Of a DNA stretch of 6,391 nucleotides, positions 1 to 5,662 are shown piece after piece. Origin of the DNA: Candidatus Poribacteria bacterium (GTDB lineage Bacteria > Poribacteria > WGA-4E > DTYX01). Each line of letters begins with the position of its first letter. Positions within the stretch are counted from its first letter, which is position 1. Where the stretch lies: assembly GCA_012961655.1 (NCBI GenBank), contig DTYX01000671.1, positions 1-6,391 on the forward strand, given 5' to 3'. Under the pieces are notes generated by a model that saw only the letters and a list, made by a program, of their open reading frames with translations, was not told where the DNA came from and made no database searches. Made by a program: the position numbers and the translations under genes.

Positions 1-15
1 GGATTGCTAACAAGA

Positions 16-44
16 TGTAGCGCAAGTTTCAAACTTGCGTTACA
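16..44. repeat. Short palindromic element upstream of the kinase operon
   Basis: The arms 16-29 (TGTAGCGCAAGTTT) and 31-44 (AAACTTGCGTTACA) are complementary over 14 positions, with one G-T wobble pair and a single-base centre (C30). No T-run follows on either strand, so it is not a classical intrinsic terminator. It lies just before the promoter and could be a dispersed REP- or MITE-like unit, or the remnant of a hairpin at the end of an upstream gene outside the window. From memory, similar 'GTAGCGCAAGTTT' palindromes are scattered in some uncultured bacterial genomes; that is recollection, not a search result. Confidence 0.7.
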
Positions 45-58
45 AATCAAATTCATTG

Positions 59-87
59 TTGACATTTCCATTAGTTTGAGCTACAAT
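59..87 (+). promoter_or_regulatory. Sigma70-type promoter of the pfkB-PHP operon
   Basis: A perfect -35 hexamer TTGACA (59-64) is separated by exactly 17 bp from a good -10 hexamer TACAAT (82-87), one base from TATAAT. Transcription would start near 93-96, giving a 5' leader of about 110 nt before the kinase ATG at 205. The position directly upstream of the only plus-strand operon, in non-coding sequence, supports the call. No clear operator overlaps it, although the palindrome at 16-44 ends 15 bp before the -35 box. Confidence 0.72.
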
Positions 88-110
88 ATGTAAAGTTGAT
101 GATTTCAACC

Positions 111-128
111 AGGGAGATCCGGATGTAA
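111..128 (+). other. Minimal start-stop element (SD then ATG TAA) in the leader
   Basis: A good Shine-Dalgarno-like AGGGAG (111-116) is followed after 6 nt by ATG (123-125) and immediately by TAA (126-128). Ribosomes could initiate and terminate here, which in other systems can stall or recycle ribosomes on a leader. It lies about 30 nt downstream of the predicted transcription start. The same ATGTAA hexamer occurs at 88-93, but that copy is probably upstream of the transcript start. Chance occurrence is quite possible. Confidence 0.25.
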
Positions 129-145
129 AAGGGGATAGGTAAGCA

Positions 146-187
146 ATGATAAGTGATAGGGTCGACATTCTTGTCTGCCTCTATTGA
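146..187 (+). CDS. Possible 13-codon leader peptide ahead of the kinase
   Basis: An ATG at 146 opens a frame encoding MISDRVDILVCLY and stopping at TGA 185-187. A purine-rich GGGGATAGG (131-139) lies 6 nt upstream and could serve as ribosome binding site. The stop codon overlaps the start of the GAAGGGGG ribosome binding site (186-193) of the kinase gene, so translation of the leader would place a terminating ribosome exactly where the kinase start is selected. There is no run of one amino acid as in classical attenuators. The frame is too short to be judged by coding statistics, so this is a hypothesis from position and spacing only. Confidence 0.25.
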   Translation: MISDRVDILVCLY

Positions 188-193
188 AGGGGG
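186..193 (+). promoter_or_regulatory. Ribosome binding site fixing the kinase start at 205
   Basis: GAAGGGGG lies 11 nt before ATG 205. The frame also has a TTG at 184, but this site would then fall inside the coding sequence, and the family-typical N terminus (MSLLVVGSVALD) begins at 205. The ATG at 205 is therefore preferred. Confidence 0.7.
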
Positions 194-204
194 ATATAGT
201 TATC

Positions 205-1110
205 ATGTCTCTATTGGTCGTGGGCTCTGTTGCTCTGGATTCGATAGAAACTCCATCAGCGAAAGTGGCAAATGTTCTCGGCGGTTCTGCGACTTATTTT
301 TCAGTAGCCGCTAGTTTCTTTATGACACAAGTTCAATTAGTAGCCGTAGTTGGAGATGATTTTCCCAAAGAATATGAGGATTTTCTCATCAGCAAAGGCA
401 TAATTCTTTCAGGATTAGAATATGCCGAAGGTAAGACATTTCACTGGTCAGGCAGATACAATGATGACCTCAGTATTGCTGAGACAATTACGACGGAACT
501 GAATGTCTACGAGAAATTTCAACCAAATCTTTCAGCTAGTCATAAAAATGCTCAATACGTTTTTTTGGCTAATATTCATCCTGAACTCCAGCTTTCGATT
601 ATTCAGCAAGTTCATAATCCAAAGCTGATTGCTTGTGATACCATGAACCTTTGGATTGATACCACACATGAGGCTTTACTTAGGACGCTTCAGGATGTTG
701 ATATACTCATTCTAAACGATGCAGAAGCCAAATCGCTCTCAGGACGAACCAGTATAAGGGAAGCAGCTCAGGTTATCTCTGACTATGGCCCAAAGAAAGT
801 CATTGTTAAAAAAGGAAAACACGGAGTTGACCTCTTCTCTGATTCTGACTCTTTTTCAGTTCCAGCTTATCCTTTGAAACAGGTTGTTGATACAACCGGC
901 GCTGGCGATAGTTTTGCCGGTGGATTTATCGGATACTTAGCTGAAGGGAATGACCTGTCGGTGGAAAATCTCCGCAGGGCGGTTATTTATGGCAGTGTTA
1001 TGGCTTCTTTTAACATTGAGAGTTTTAGCATAAATAGGCTGCGGACTTTGACCAGAAAGGAAATTGATTGTCGATTTGAAGAACTTCAATCTATGATATC
1101 CGGGAGATGA
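205..1110 (+). CDS. PfkB/ribokinase-family carbohydrate kinase
   Basis: A cytoplasmic kinase of 301 residues that should move the ATP gamma-phosphate to a hydroxyl of a sugar, nucleoside or similar small molecule. Visible family features are the N-terminal strand with a substrate-site aspartate (GSVALD, D12), the double glycine of the substrate pocket (LGGSAT, G26-G27), the NDAEA segment matching the N-x-x-E motif (N171-E174), and the C-terminal PfkB signature DTTGAGD (229-235) with D235 as the expected catalytic base and the glycines as anion hole. Length is normal for ribokinase-like enzymes and no catalytic element is missing. The lid region (about 76-100) does not identify the substrate. 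The gene is first in an operon behind a strong predicted promoter, and its TGA overlaps the next start as ATGA. A sugar or nucleoside-derived substrate is likely, but naming it (ribose, fructose, adenosine) would be a guess. Confidence 0.92.
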   Translation: MSLLVVGSVALDSIETPSAKVANVLGGSATYFSVAASFFMTQVQLVAVVGDDFPKEYEDFLISKGIILSGLEYAEGKTFHWSGRYNDDLSIAETITTELNVYEKFQPNLSASHKNAQYVFLANIHPELQLSIIQQVHNPKLIACDTMNLWIDTTHEALLRTLQDVDILILNDAEAKSLSGRTSIREAAQVISDYGPKKVIVKKGKHGVDLFSDSDSFSVPAYPLKQVVDTTGAGDSFAGGFIGYLAEGNDLSVENLRRAVIYGSVMASFNIESFSINRLRTLTRKEIDCRFEELQSMISGR

Positions 1111-2165
1111 TGGAAGAGCATTTGAATTTCGGAATATACGAATATAAAGGCGCAATTCATATTCACTCAAAATATTCGGATGGGGGTTGCGGAATAAAGG
1201 GAATCGTCAAGGAAGCTCAAAAAGCCGGCTTGGATTACATTATTCTAACCGACCACGAGAGCCTTCAGGCTCTTAAAGATGGATATGAGGGATGGTACGA
1301 TAATGTATTGTTGCTCGTAGGTGAAGAGATTACACCCAGAGGTGGGTATCACTACTTAGCCTTGGGTATAGAGGCTGAAATTATAGGCAAACAATTCATT
1401 CAGGTGCAGCATTTTATCGATAGAGTTTCTGCAAGTGGCGGCATCGGCATCATTGCTCATCCCTTCGGAAACAGGACCAGACTCCTAGAAATCAGGAAAA
1501 ATTCCTGGCAAAACTGGGACGTCAAAGGTTATACAGGCATAGAGATTTGGTCATACATGATTGATTGGATTGATAATGTTACACCGCTGACACTTCTGAA
1601 ATACTATTTCTACCCCGACAAAGCGATTGATGGTCCCAAACCGGAAGCGCTGAAAAGATGGGATGAAATCGCGCAAACTCGACACATAGTTGGCATCGGT
1701 TCCTTAGACGCACACGGAAGACCAACACCTATTCTCTGGTTTTTAAAACCTCTCTCTTATAAACATCTTTTTAAAACTATTCGCACCCATATATTAACCA
1801 CTGCTCCCCTCGCTCAACAATCACTTAACGAAAGCAAAAAACTGGTCTATGATGCCATTCGAGCCGGTAGATGTTTCTTCGCTTATGATTTTCTAGCGGA
1901 TTCCACAGGATTCCGCTTTGCTGGATTGATGAATCAGACCGTTTCCATTTTAATGGGAGACGAAATTAATTTAAATGGTAATGTTTCCCTCCAAGCTTCG
2001 GCTCCAGCGCCGGCCGAGTTGCGATTAATCCGAAATGGCAAACAGATTAAAAGCGAATACGGTAAGAAGATAGAATTTGAAACAGACCAAACCGGCGCCT
2101 ATCGAGTTGAAGTGTATTATGATAACCGCCCCTGGATATTTTCAAATCATCTATTTCTCAGATAA
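1107..2165 (+). CDS. PHP-domain metallohydrolase, CehA/McbA-like
   Basis: A 352-residue protein with an N-terminal PHP fold, a trinuclear metal phosphoesterase or hydrolase domain. All ligand motifs are visible: HIH (H18, H20) with D25, TDH (D49, H50), GEE (E73/E74), H82 in YHYLALG, AHP (H118), and the closing LDAHG (D201, H203). Residues about 285-352 look like a small beta-sandwich (LRLIRNGKQI, then GAYRVEVYY), as in CehA/McbA-type proteins rather than HisJ or DNA polymerase PHP domains. There is no signal peptide, so it is probably cytoplasmic. Two consecutive ATGs (1107, 1110) are available, and a TTG at 1122 cannot be excluded; GGGAG (1102-1106) sits very close to the ATGs, so coupling to the kinase through the ATGA overlap probably drives initiation. 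Members hydrolyse phosphoesters, carbamates or amides; the substrate here is unknown. Confidence 0.9.
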   Translation: MMEEHLNFGIYEYKGAIHIHSKYSDGGCGIKGIVKEAQKAGLDYIILTDHESLQALKDGYEGWYDNVLLLVGEEITPRGGYHYLALGIEAEIIGKQFIQVQHFIDRVSASGGIGIIAHPFGNRTRLLEIRKNSWQNWDVKGYTGIEIWSYMIDWIDNVTPLTLLKYYFYPDKAIDGPKPEALKRWDEIAQTRHIVGIGSLDAHGRPTPILWFLKPLSYKHLFKTIRTHILTTAPLAQQSLNESKKLVYDAIRAGRCFFAYDFLADSTGFRFAGLMNQTVSILMGDEINLNGNVSLQASAPAPAELRLIRNGKQIKSEYGKKIEFETDQTGAYRVEVYYDNRPWIFSNHLFLR

Positions 2166-2173
2166 TCATTATC
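2161..2173. repeat. Palindrome holding both convergent stop codons
   Basis: GATAAT (2161-2166), C, ATTATC (2168-2173) is a perfect 6-bp inverted repeat. It contains the TAA of the plus-strand PHP gene (2163-2165) and, on the other strand, the TAA of the lipoprotein gene (2169-2171). It is AT-rich and too weak to act as a terminator alone. Confidence 0.6.
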
Positions 2174-3116
2174 GCGCGTCTTTGGCGCAGCGAAATCCAT
2201 TGAGATTGTAGATATAGCTGGGATTACCGAGATGGTAATTTCTGTCGGCGACTCTAGCGTCGTAACCATCAAACTTCCATGAACCACCGCGTAGAACGTG
2301 GGAAGTTCCAGATTTTGGACCTTTCGGATTTTTTCTGGGGCTATATTTATAATAATTCTTATCATACCAATCGGCAACCCATTCCCACACATTTCCAGCC
2401 ATATCATAGACTCCGAAAGGACTGGCGCCCAACGGATAAGAGCCTACTTTTGTTGTTCCGCCGGCATGTTCGTCATAATTTAACTTCGTTGGGTCAATCT
2501 CTTCGCCCCACGGATATGTCCTGCCATCTGTTCCTCTGGCGGCTTTTTCCCATTCCGCTTCCGTCGGCAATCGTTTCTCCGCCCATTTACAATAGGCGTT
2601 CGCATCCTGCCAACTAACAAGTAACACAGGATGGTCCGCTTTGCCCGATGGATAAGCGCCGTTTTTCCAAATGTATGGTTCGCAGGTATCTATAACTGCG
2701 TCAATGTAAGCCTCCGGCACGTCCAACTGACCGGTGCTTTGGAAAACCTCTCTAAGGACCGCTTTGACCGATTCTCTTGACTCTGTTGGCGCGGGATGAC
2801 CCGTCTCATCCAGAAATTTTTGGTATTGTGCGTTTGTCACTTCAAATTTATCGATATAGTAAGCATCCAGATATACCGTATGTTGCGGTTTTTCATCTTC
2901 ATACCAATTATAGTCCCAGTTAAATTGTTTGACGTATCGTTCAATCTGTTCATCGCTGCTGCCCATGATGAAATCCCCGGCGGGTATTAGCACCATAACA
3001 GAACCGTCTTTTTCATTAATGATTTCTTTGGGGGGGTTTTTGTTACATCCCAATAAAGTGATTGTTATCACTAAAATATATGAGACCCCAAGCATATTGA
3101 AATTCGATAGTTTCAT
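2169..3116 (-). CDS. SUMF1/FGE-fold lipoprotein without catalytic cysteines
   Basis: A 315-residue exported lipoprotein. Residues 1-24 form a signal peptide ending in the lipobox LLGC, with C24 the lipidated cysteine; N25 at mature position 2 suits outer-membrane sorting. The rest is a formylglycine-generating-enzyme-like (SUMF1/EgtB/PvdO) domain: IPAGDFIMGS (44-53), VTNAQYQKFL (93-102), LVSWQDANAYCKWA (166-179), RLPTEAEWE (182-190), GNVWEW (241-246), LRGGSW (275-280) and terminal GFRC (307-310). True FGEs carry two active-site cysteines shortly after the GGS motif; here that stretch reads KFDGYDARVADR with none, so sulfatase activation is unlikely. About 35 residues (111-145) between GHPAP and the PYIW segment look like an extra, largely helical insertion. 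AAAAGG (3125-3130) with 8 nt spacing supports the ATG. It is last in the minus-strand operon, 72 bp after rsgA. A binding or structural role at the envelope is likely. Confidence 0.9.
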   Translation of the reverse strand: MKLSNFNMLGVSYILVITITLLGCNKNPPKEIINEKDGSVMVLIPAGDFIMGSSDEQIERYVKQFNWDYNWYEDEKPQHTVYLDAYYIDKFEVTNAQYQKFLDETGHPAPTESRESVKAVLREVFQSTGQLDVPEAYIDAVIDTCEPYIWKNGAYPSGKADHPVLLVSWQDANAYCKWAEKRLPTEAEWEKAARGTDGRTYPWGEEIDPTKLNYDEHAGGTTKVGSYPLGASPFGVYDMAGNVWEWVADWYDKNYYKYSPRKNPKGPKSGTSHVLRGGSWKFDGYDARVADRNYHLGNPSYIYNLNGFRCAKDAR

Positions 3117-3188
3117 AATGGACGCCTTTTTCTCATTCCATCACTAAATTACGGGAGAACTATTTTTTGTAAGACATGGAACTTAATT

Positions 3189-4118
3189 CTACTCCCCGGT
3201 GCGCAATCGCATGTAACTTTCGTAGCGAATCGGACTAATGTCACCGTCTTCGACAGCTCTTTTGATAGCGCAATCAGGTTCGTGAATATGAATGCAATCA
3301 TTGAATCTGCATTCGCCCAGATACGCTTCCATCTCAGGAAAATAGAGTTCGAGATATTCCGTTGGAACACCCCATAGTCCCACTTCACGTATCCCAGGGG
3401 TATCTGCCACACAACCGCCGAAATCGAGGAAAAACAGTTCGACATACGCAGTGGTATGTCTGCCTTTCCCGGTCTTCGGACCAACCTCAGCAATTTTCAA
3501 CCCGAGGTGTGGTTGAATGGCATTCAACAAGCTAGATTTTCCAACTCCGGATGCGCCGACGATAACAGTGAAATGGTCTTTCAGCGCCTGACGCAGTTCG
3601 TCGATTCCCTCCTGGGTTACGACGCTGGTGTAGATGACGCGGTAGTTTAATTTTTTGTACGCTTCTAAATCACGATATAATCGCTGTCTCTCTTCATCTG
3701 ACGCTAAATCCATCTTGTTCACACAGACAATCGAAGCTAACTCCCCGGCTTCCGCTAAAATTATAAATCTGTCAAGAAAGCGAAAATTTATCTCAGGCAT
3801 TTTAGTGGACACCACCGCCAACATCTGGTCTGCATTTGTGACGACAATCTGTTCAATCTCCGCTTTTCCAGGCAATCTTCTCGAAAATACTGTTTTGGCA
3901 GGGAAAATATCCTCGATTGTCCCGCTTTCCAAGTCCTTTGTGCTAATTACAACCTTATCACCCACAGCCACTGGGTCCGCATATAAAAATTTTCCATCCT
4001 CTGAACGGTTGTAGTATTTAAGCCTCCCACTCAATCGACAGAGAATTATACCTTCATCTGTGTGAACATGATAATAACTCGCTTGGGCTCGAATGACTAG
4101 TCCTTCGAGTTTCTTCAT
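3189..4118 (-). CDS. rsgA: Ribosome small-subunit assembly GTPase RsgA
   Basis: A circularly permuted GTPase of 309 residues that joins late 30S maturation and is stimulated by the small subunit. In order: an N-terminal OB-fold (about 1-75), then the G motifs in permuted order, with NKMD (134-137, G4), TSVV (164-167, G5 region), the P-loop GASGVGKSS (188-196, G1), GKGRHTT (218-223 region, G2 switch) and DTPG (239-242, G3). A C-terminal zinc knuckle uses C270, C275, H277 and C283 in the family pattern C-x4-C-x-H-x5-C. Length is close to Bacillus YloQ and shorter than the E. coli protein. All motifs are intact. The upstream frame closes at 4146-4148, so ATG 4118 is the only ordinary start; no convincing Shine-Dalgarno precedes it and a small palindrome occupies that place. 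It lies 40 bp after the DUF3108-like gene in an otherwise envelope-protein operon. Confidence 0.97.
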   Translation of the reverse strand: MKKLEGLVIRAQASYYHVHTDEGIILCRLSGRLKYYNRSEDGKFLYADPVAVGDKVVISTKDLESGTIEDIFPAKTVFSRRLPGKAEIEQIVVTNADQMLAVVSTKMPEINFRFLDRFIILAEAGELASIVCVNKMDLASDEERQRLYRDLEAYKKLNYRVIYTSVVTQEGIDELRQALKDHFTVIVGASGVGKSSLLNAIQPHLGLKIAEVGPKTGKGRHTTAYVELFFLDFGGCVADTPGIREVGLWGVPTEYLELYFPEMEAYLGECRFNDCIHIHEPDCAIKRAVEDGDISPIRYESYMRLRTGE

Positions 4119-4124
4119 AATATC

Positions 4125-4138
4125 GGTTTTGGAAAACC
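4125..4138. repeat. Small palindrome in the rsgA translation-initiation region
   Basis: GGTTTT (4125-4130), GG, AAAACC (4133-4138) is a perfect 6-bp inverted repeat. It ends 6 nt upstream of the rsgA ATG, where a Shine-Dalgarno would be expected. In the mRNA it could form a weak hairpin (with a larger loop if the inner pairs open) or be an operator-like site on DNA. Confidence 0.45.
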
Positions 4139-4158
4139 TATACCATCACCCCTTTGTG

Positions 4159-4914
4159 TTAAATATAGTCAACCCTCTTCAGAGTACCAACCAGCTTTCC
4201 GACTTTGGTGTTAGCTTCAATTCTCACAGGAATCCGACGCTCGTCGTCCGTAATCCAGACCATGTAACCATGCGAAGAACGTAGTGCGATAGTGTCCAAC
4301 TTACCTAAAACAGTATCCGATTTTTCCCGTTTAACAATCTCAACTCGTATTTCAACAACTTTTGTTCCAATTAGCGCCGGGAAAGTATACGTCTCACCGA
4401 CCTTCAACTCTTTTTTTCTAAATAGATAAAGCATTGAAAGTTCATCTTGAATTCCCATAGGAACTTCTAATTCCGGTAATTGTTTTTGATTCTTAGATAA
4501 TTTCACCTTACCAGAATCTATATCGAAGTCGATGTGAATATTGGCTTTGTATTTTCTATCCACAATATTCTTGACATAGCGAAGAGGTTGAAATTGTTCT
4601 GTGGTTACATAGCTCTCACGCGCATCCTCAAATTTATAAAATAGTGAGAATATTCTGTTCGTTCGTGCTGCTGATGTCAGATGGTAAACCGATTGACCAT
4701 TCAGTGTCGTTTTCTCAGCTACTTTCATCATCTGGCTGCCCGCGGGGATTCCTCTTACTTTTACTCCAAAAGTTAAAACTTCTCCAACTCTGATGGGGTT
4801 AGGTTCAATGTTGTTCTGAGCTAACAAAGGGTAAATAGCGAAAGTCAAAACATTTACGGTGAGGCAAAAGGAGACTGCAAAGGAAAACCCAAATTTATAT
4901 CCGCTTAACTTCAT
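4159..4914 (-). CDS. Exported DUF3108-family protein
   Basis: A 251-residue protein with a Sec signal peptide: MKLSGYKF, then a hydrophobic stretch to about residue 30, with likely cleavage after A32 (PLLA/QNN). The mature part matches the DUF3108 pattern: GEVLTFGVKVRGIPAG (44-59), NIVDRKY (116-122), IQDELSMLYLFR (155-166), a late VGETYTFPALIG (172-183), and WITDDERRIPVRIE (220-233). This points to a beta-rich periplasmic protein; the family has no agreed biochemical role. The frame has an upstream TTG at 4926, but the GGAG at 4921-4924 lies 6 nt from ATG 4914 and would be inside the longer form, so 4914 is chosen. It stands between the DUF5683-like gene and rsgA, with a strong hairpin upstream in the 64-bp gap. 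The family assignment is by pattern recognition. Confidence 0.85.
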   Translation of the reverse strand: MKLSGYKFGFSFAVSFCLTVNVLTFAIYPLLAQNNIEPNPIRVGEVLTFGVKVRGIPAGSQMMKVAEKTTLNGQSVYHLTSAARTNRIFSLFYKFEDARESYVTTEQFQPLRYVKNIVDRKYKANIHIDFDIDSGKVKLSKNQKQLPELEVPMGIQDELSMLYLFRKKELKVGETYTFPALIGTKVVEIRVEIVKREKSDTVLGKLDTIALRSSHGYMVWITDDERRIPVRIEANTKVGKLVGTLKRVDYI

Positions 4915-4920
4915 TTCACT

Positions 4921-4924
4921 CTCC
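4921..4924 (-). promoter_or_regulatory. Ribosome binding site fixing the DUF3108 gene start
   Basis: On the minus strand GGAG is followed by AGTGAA (6 nt) and ATG 4914. This ideal spacing decides for the ATG over the in-frame TTG at 4926. The site lies 13 bp downstream of the hairpin at 4938-4969, so it is left free by that structure. Confidence 0.75.
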
Positions 4925-4937
4925 AAAGATTAAGATA

Positions 4938-4969
4938 GCTTTTGCCGGCGCGGAGACGCAGGCAAAAGC
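4938..4969. repeat. Strong intercistronic hairpin before the DUF3108 gene
   Basis: GCTTTTGCC (4938-4946) pairs perfectly with GGCAAAAGC (4961-4969). After one mismatched pair, an inner GCG/CGC stem (4948-4950 with 4957-4959) closes a six-base loop. On the transcribed minus strand no U-tract follows, so it is not a standard intrinsic terminator. It occupies half of the 64-bp gap between two same-strand genes. Likely roles are protection of an mRNA 3' end, partial attenuation, or a REP-like repeat unit. Confidence 0.7.
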
Positions 4970-4978
4970 ACATTACGG

Positions 4979-5635
4979 TTAGAATTCTTTATTCAGAGTA
5001 AGATATGTCCCATCCTTAGGTTGGAGGTTGAAACCGATTCTCGGCGCATGACGCCTATTATAAGCCCGAGCGGTATCAGCAGCATCGAATATATTCCAGA
5101 CATGAACGCTTAGCGCGCTCAGAAGGAATACAGCTCCCAAGGTATTATGTTTTTTCGCTTCAACATATCCCTGTTTATAAGTTATAAATGAATCGCTGTA
5201 TTCATCGTAAAATCTATCGTATCTATCAGCATAGAAATCATAGTAGTGCGCGCGGTCAAAATTAAGGCCTGCTGTAGCGAATAAGGCGATTTCACTTAGA
5301 AGAAATAAAGCTCCCTTGCCGGGTCTGCCGGCATAAGCCTGACCCATCCCTGGGACCAGCGCGGAGAGAGCAGCCGCTGCCCTTGGGCTTTTGAGAGGAT
5401 AGTATCGAGCGCGCCGTATAATTCTACGGCGCTTTTGGGCATAATTATAGTCTCGCACGAAACGAGCATTGGAAAGCTGTCCATCGTCTTTGTCTAAAAC
5501 TGGCTTATCTTCATAATCATAAGTTATTTTGTATTCCGCTGTATATCCATTAAAGTTAAAATTCAGCATCGACAAAGCGATAAAAGTCGTCAATATTACC
5601 GGGACTAGCAACTTCGCCGGGTATCGCATTTCCAT
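4979..5635 (-). CDS. DUF5683-like exported/membrane protein
   Basis: A 218-residue protein with an N-terminal signal or anchor (hydrophobic 9-23; possible cleavage YTA/EYK after A33). A basic cluster KRRRIIRRAR (68-77) precedes a hydrophobic block SPRAAAALSALVPGMGQAYAGRPGKGALFLL (83-113), with the PGMGQ-Y-GRPGKG motif seen in DUF5683-like proteins, and a continuing membrane helix to about 124. Then comes a strikingly aromatic and charged stretch (131-157) and a second hydrophobic segment (166-182) running into WNIFDAADTARAYN (180-193), a motif also typical of that family. It is probably an inner-membrane protein with two helices after the signal. Two in-frame ATGs exist (5635, 5629); AGGAG at 5644-5648 is 8 nt from the first, which is preferred. 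Function is unknown; the family call is by motif recognition. Confidence 0.8.
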   Translation of the reverse strand: MEMRYPAKLLVPVILTTFIALSMLNFNFNGYTAEYKITYDYEDKPVLDKDDGQLSNARFVRDYNYAQKRRRIIRRARYYPLKSPRAAAALSALVPGMGQAYAGRPGKGALFLLSEIALFATAGLNFDRAHYYDFYADRYDRFYDEYSDSFITYKQGYVEAKKHNTLGAVFLLSALSVHVWNIFDAADTARAYNRRHAPRIGFNLQPKDGTYLTLNKEF

Positions 5636-5662
5636 TTACAGAGCTCCTGCACATAAAGAGTC

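Noticed and set aside
937..1170. Minus-strand frame over the kinase/PHP junction
   Set aside because: It is antisense to the PfkB signature and the ATGA overlap, both clearly coding on the plus strand.
1896..1916. Imperfect palindrome GCGGATTCC-ACA-GGATTCCGC inside the PHP gene
   Set aside because: It has a central mismatch and is explained by ordinary codons (ADSTGFR region); no sign of a regulatory or recombination role.
1107..2165. Histidinol phosphatase (HisJ) or DNA polymerase PHP domain
   Set aside because: The protein stands alone, has a C-terminal beta-rich extension as in CehA/McbA-type proteins, and has no histidine-biosynthesis or polymerase context.
2279..2617. Plus-strand open frame opposite the SUMF1-like gene
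   Set aside because: The translation is low-complexity and matches no family; the opposite strand carries a continuous conserved domain.
2169..3116. Active formylglycine-generating enzyme (sulfatase activator)
   Set aside because: The cysteine pair expected just after the GGS motif is absent and no sulfatase lies in the window; only the fold is supported.
3117..3188. Separate promoter or terminator between rsgA and the lipoprotein gene
   Set aside because: Only weak hexamer matches and no hairpin with U-tract are visible; apart from the AAAAGG ribosome binding site I see nothing supportable in this gap.
3655..4014. Plus-strand open frame of 119 codons opposite rsgA
   Set aside because: It is an antisense shadow of a fully conserved rsgA frame and has no recognisable domain or ribosome binding site.
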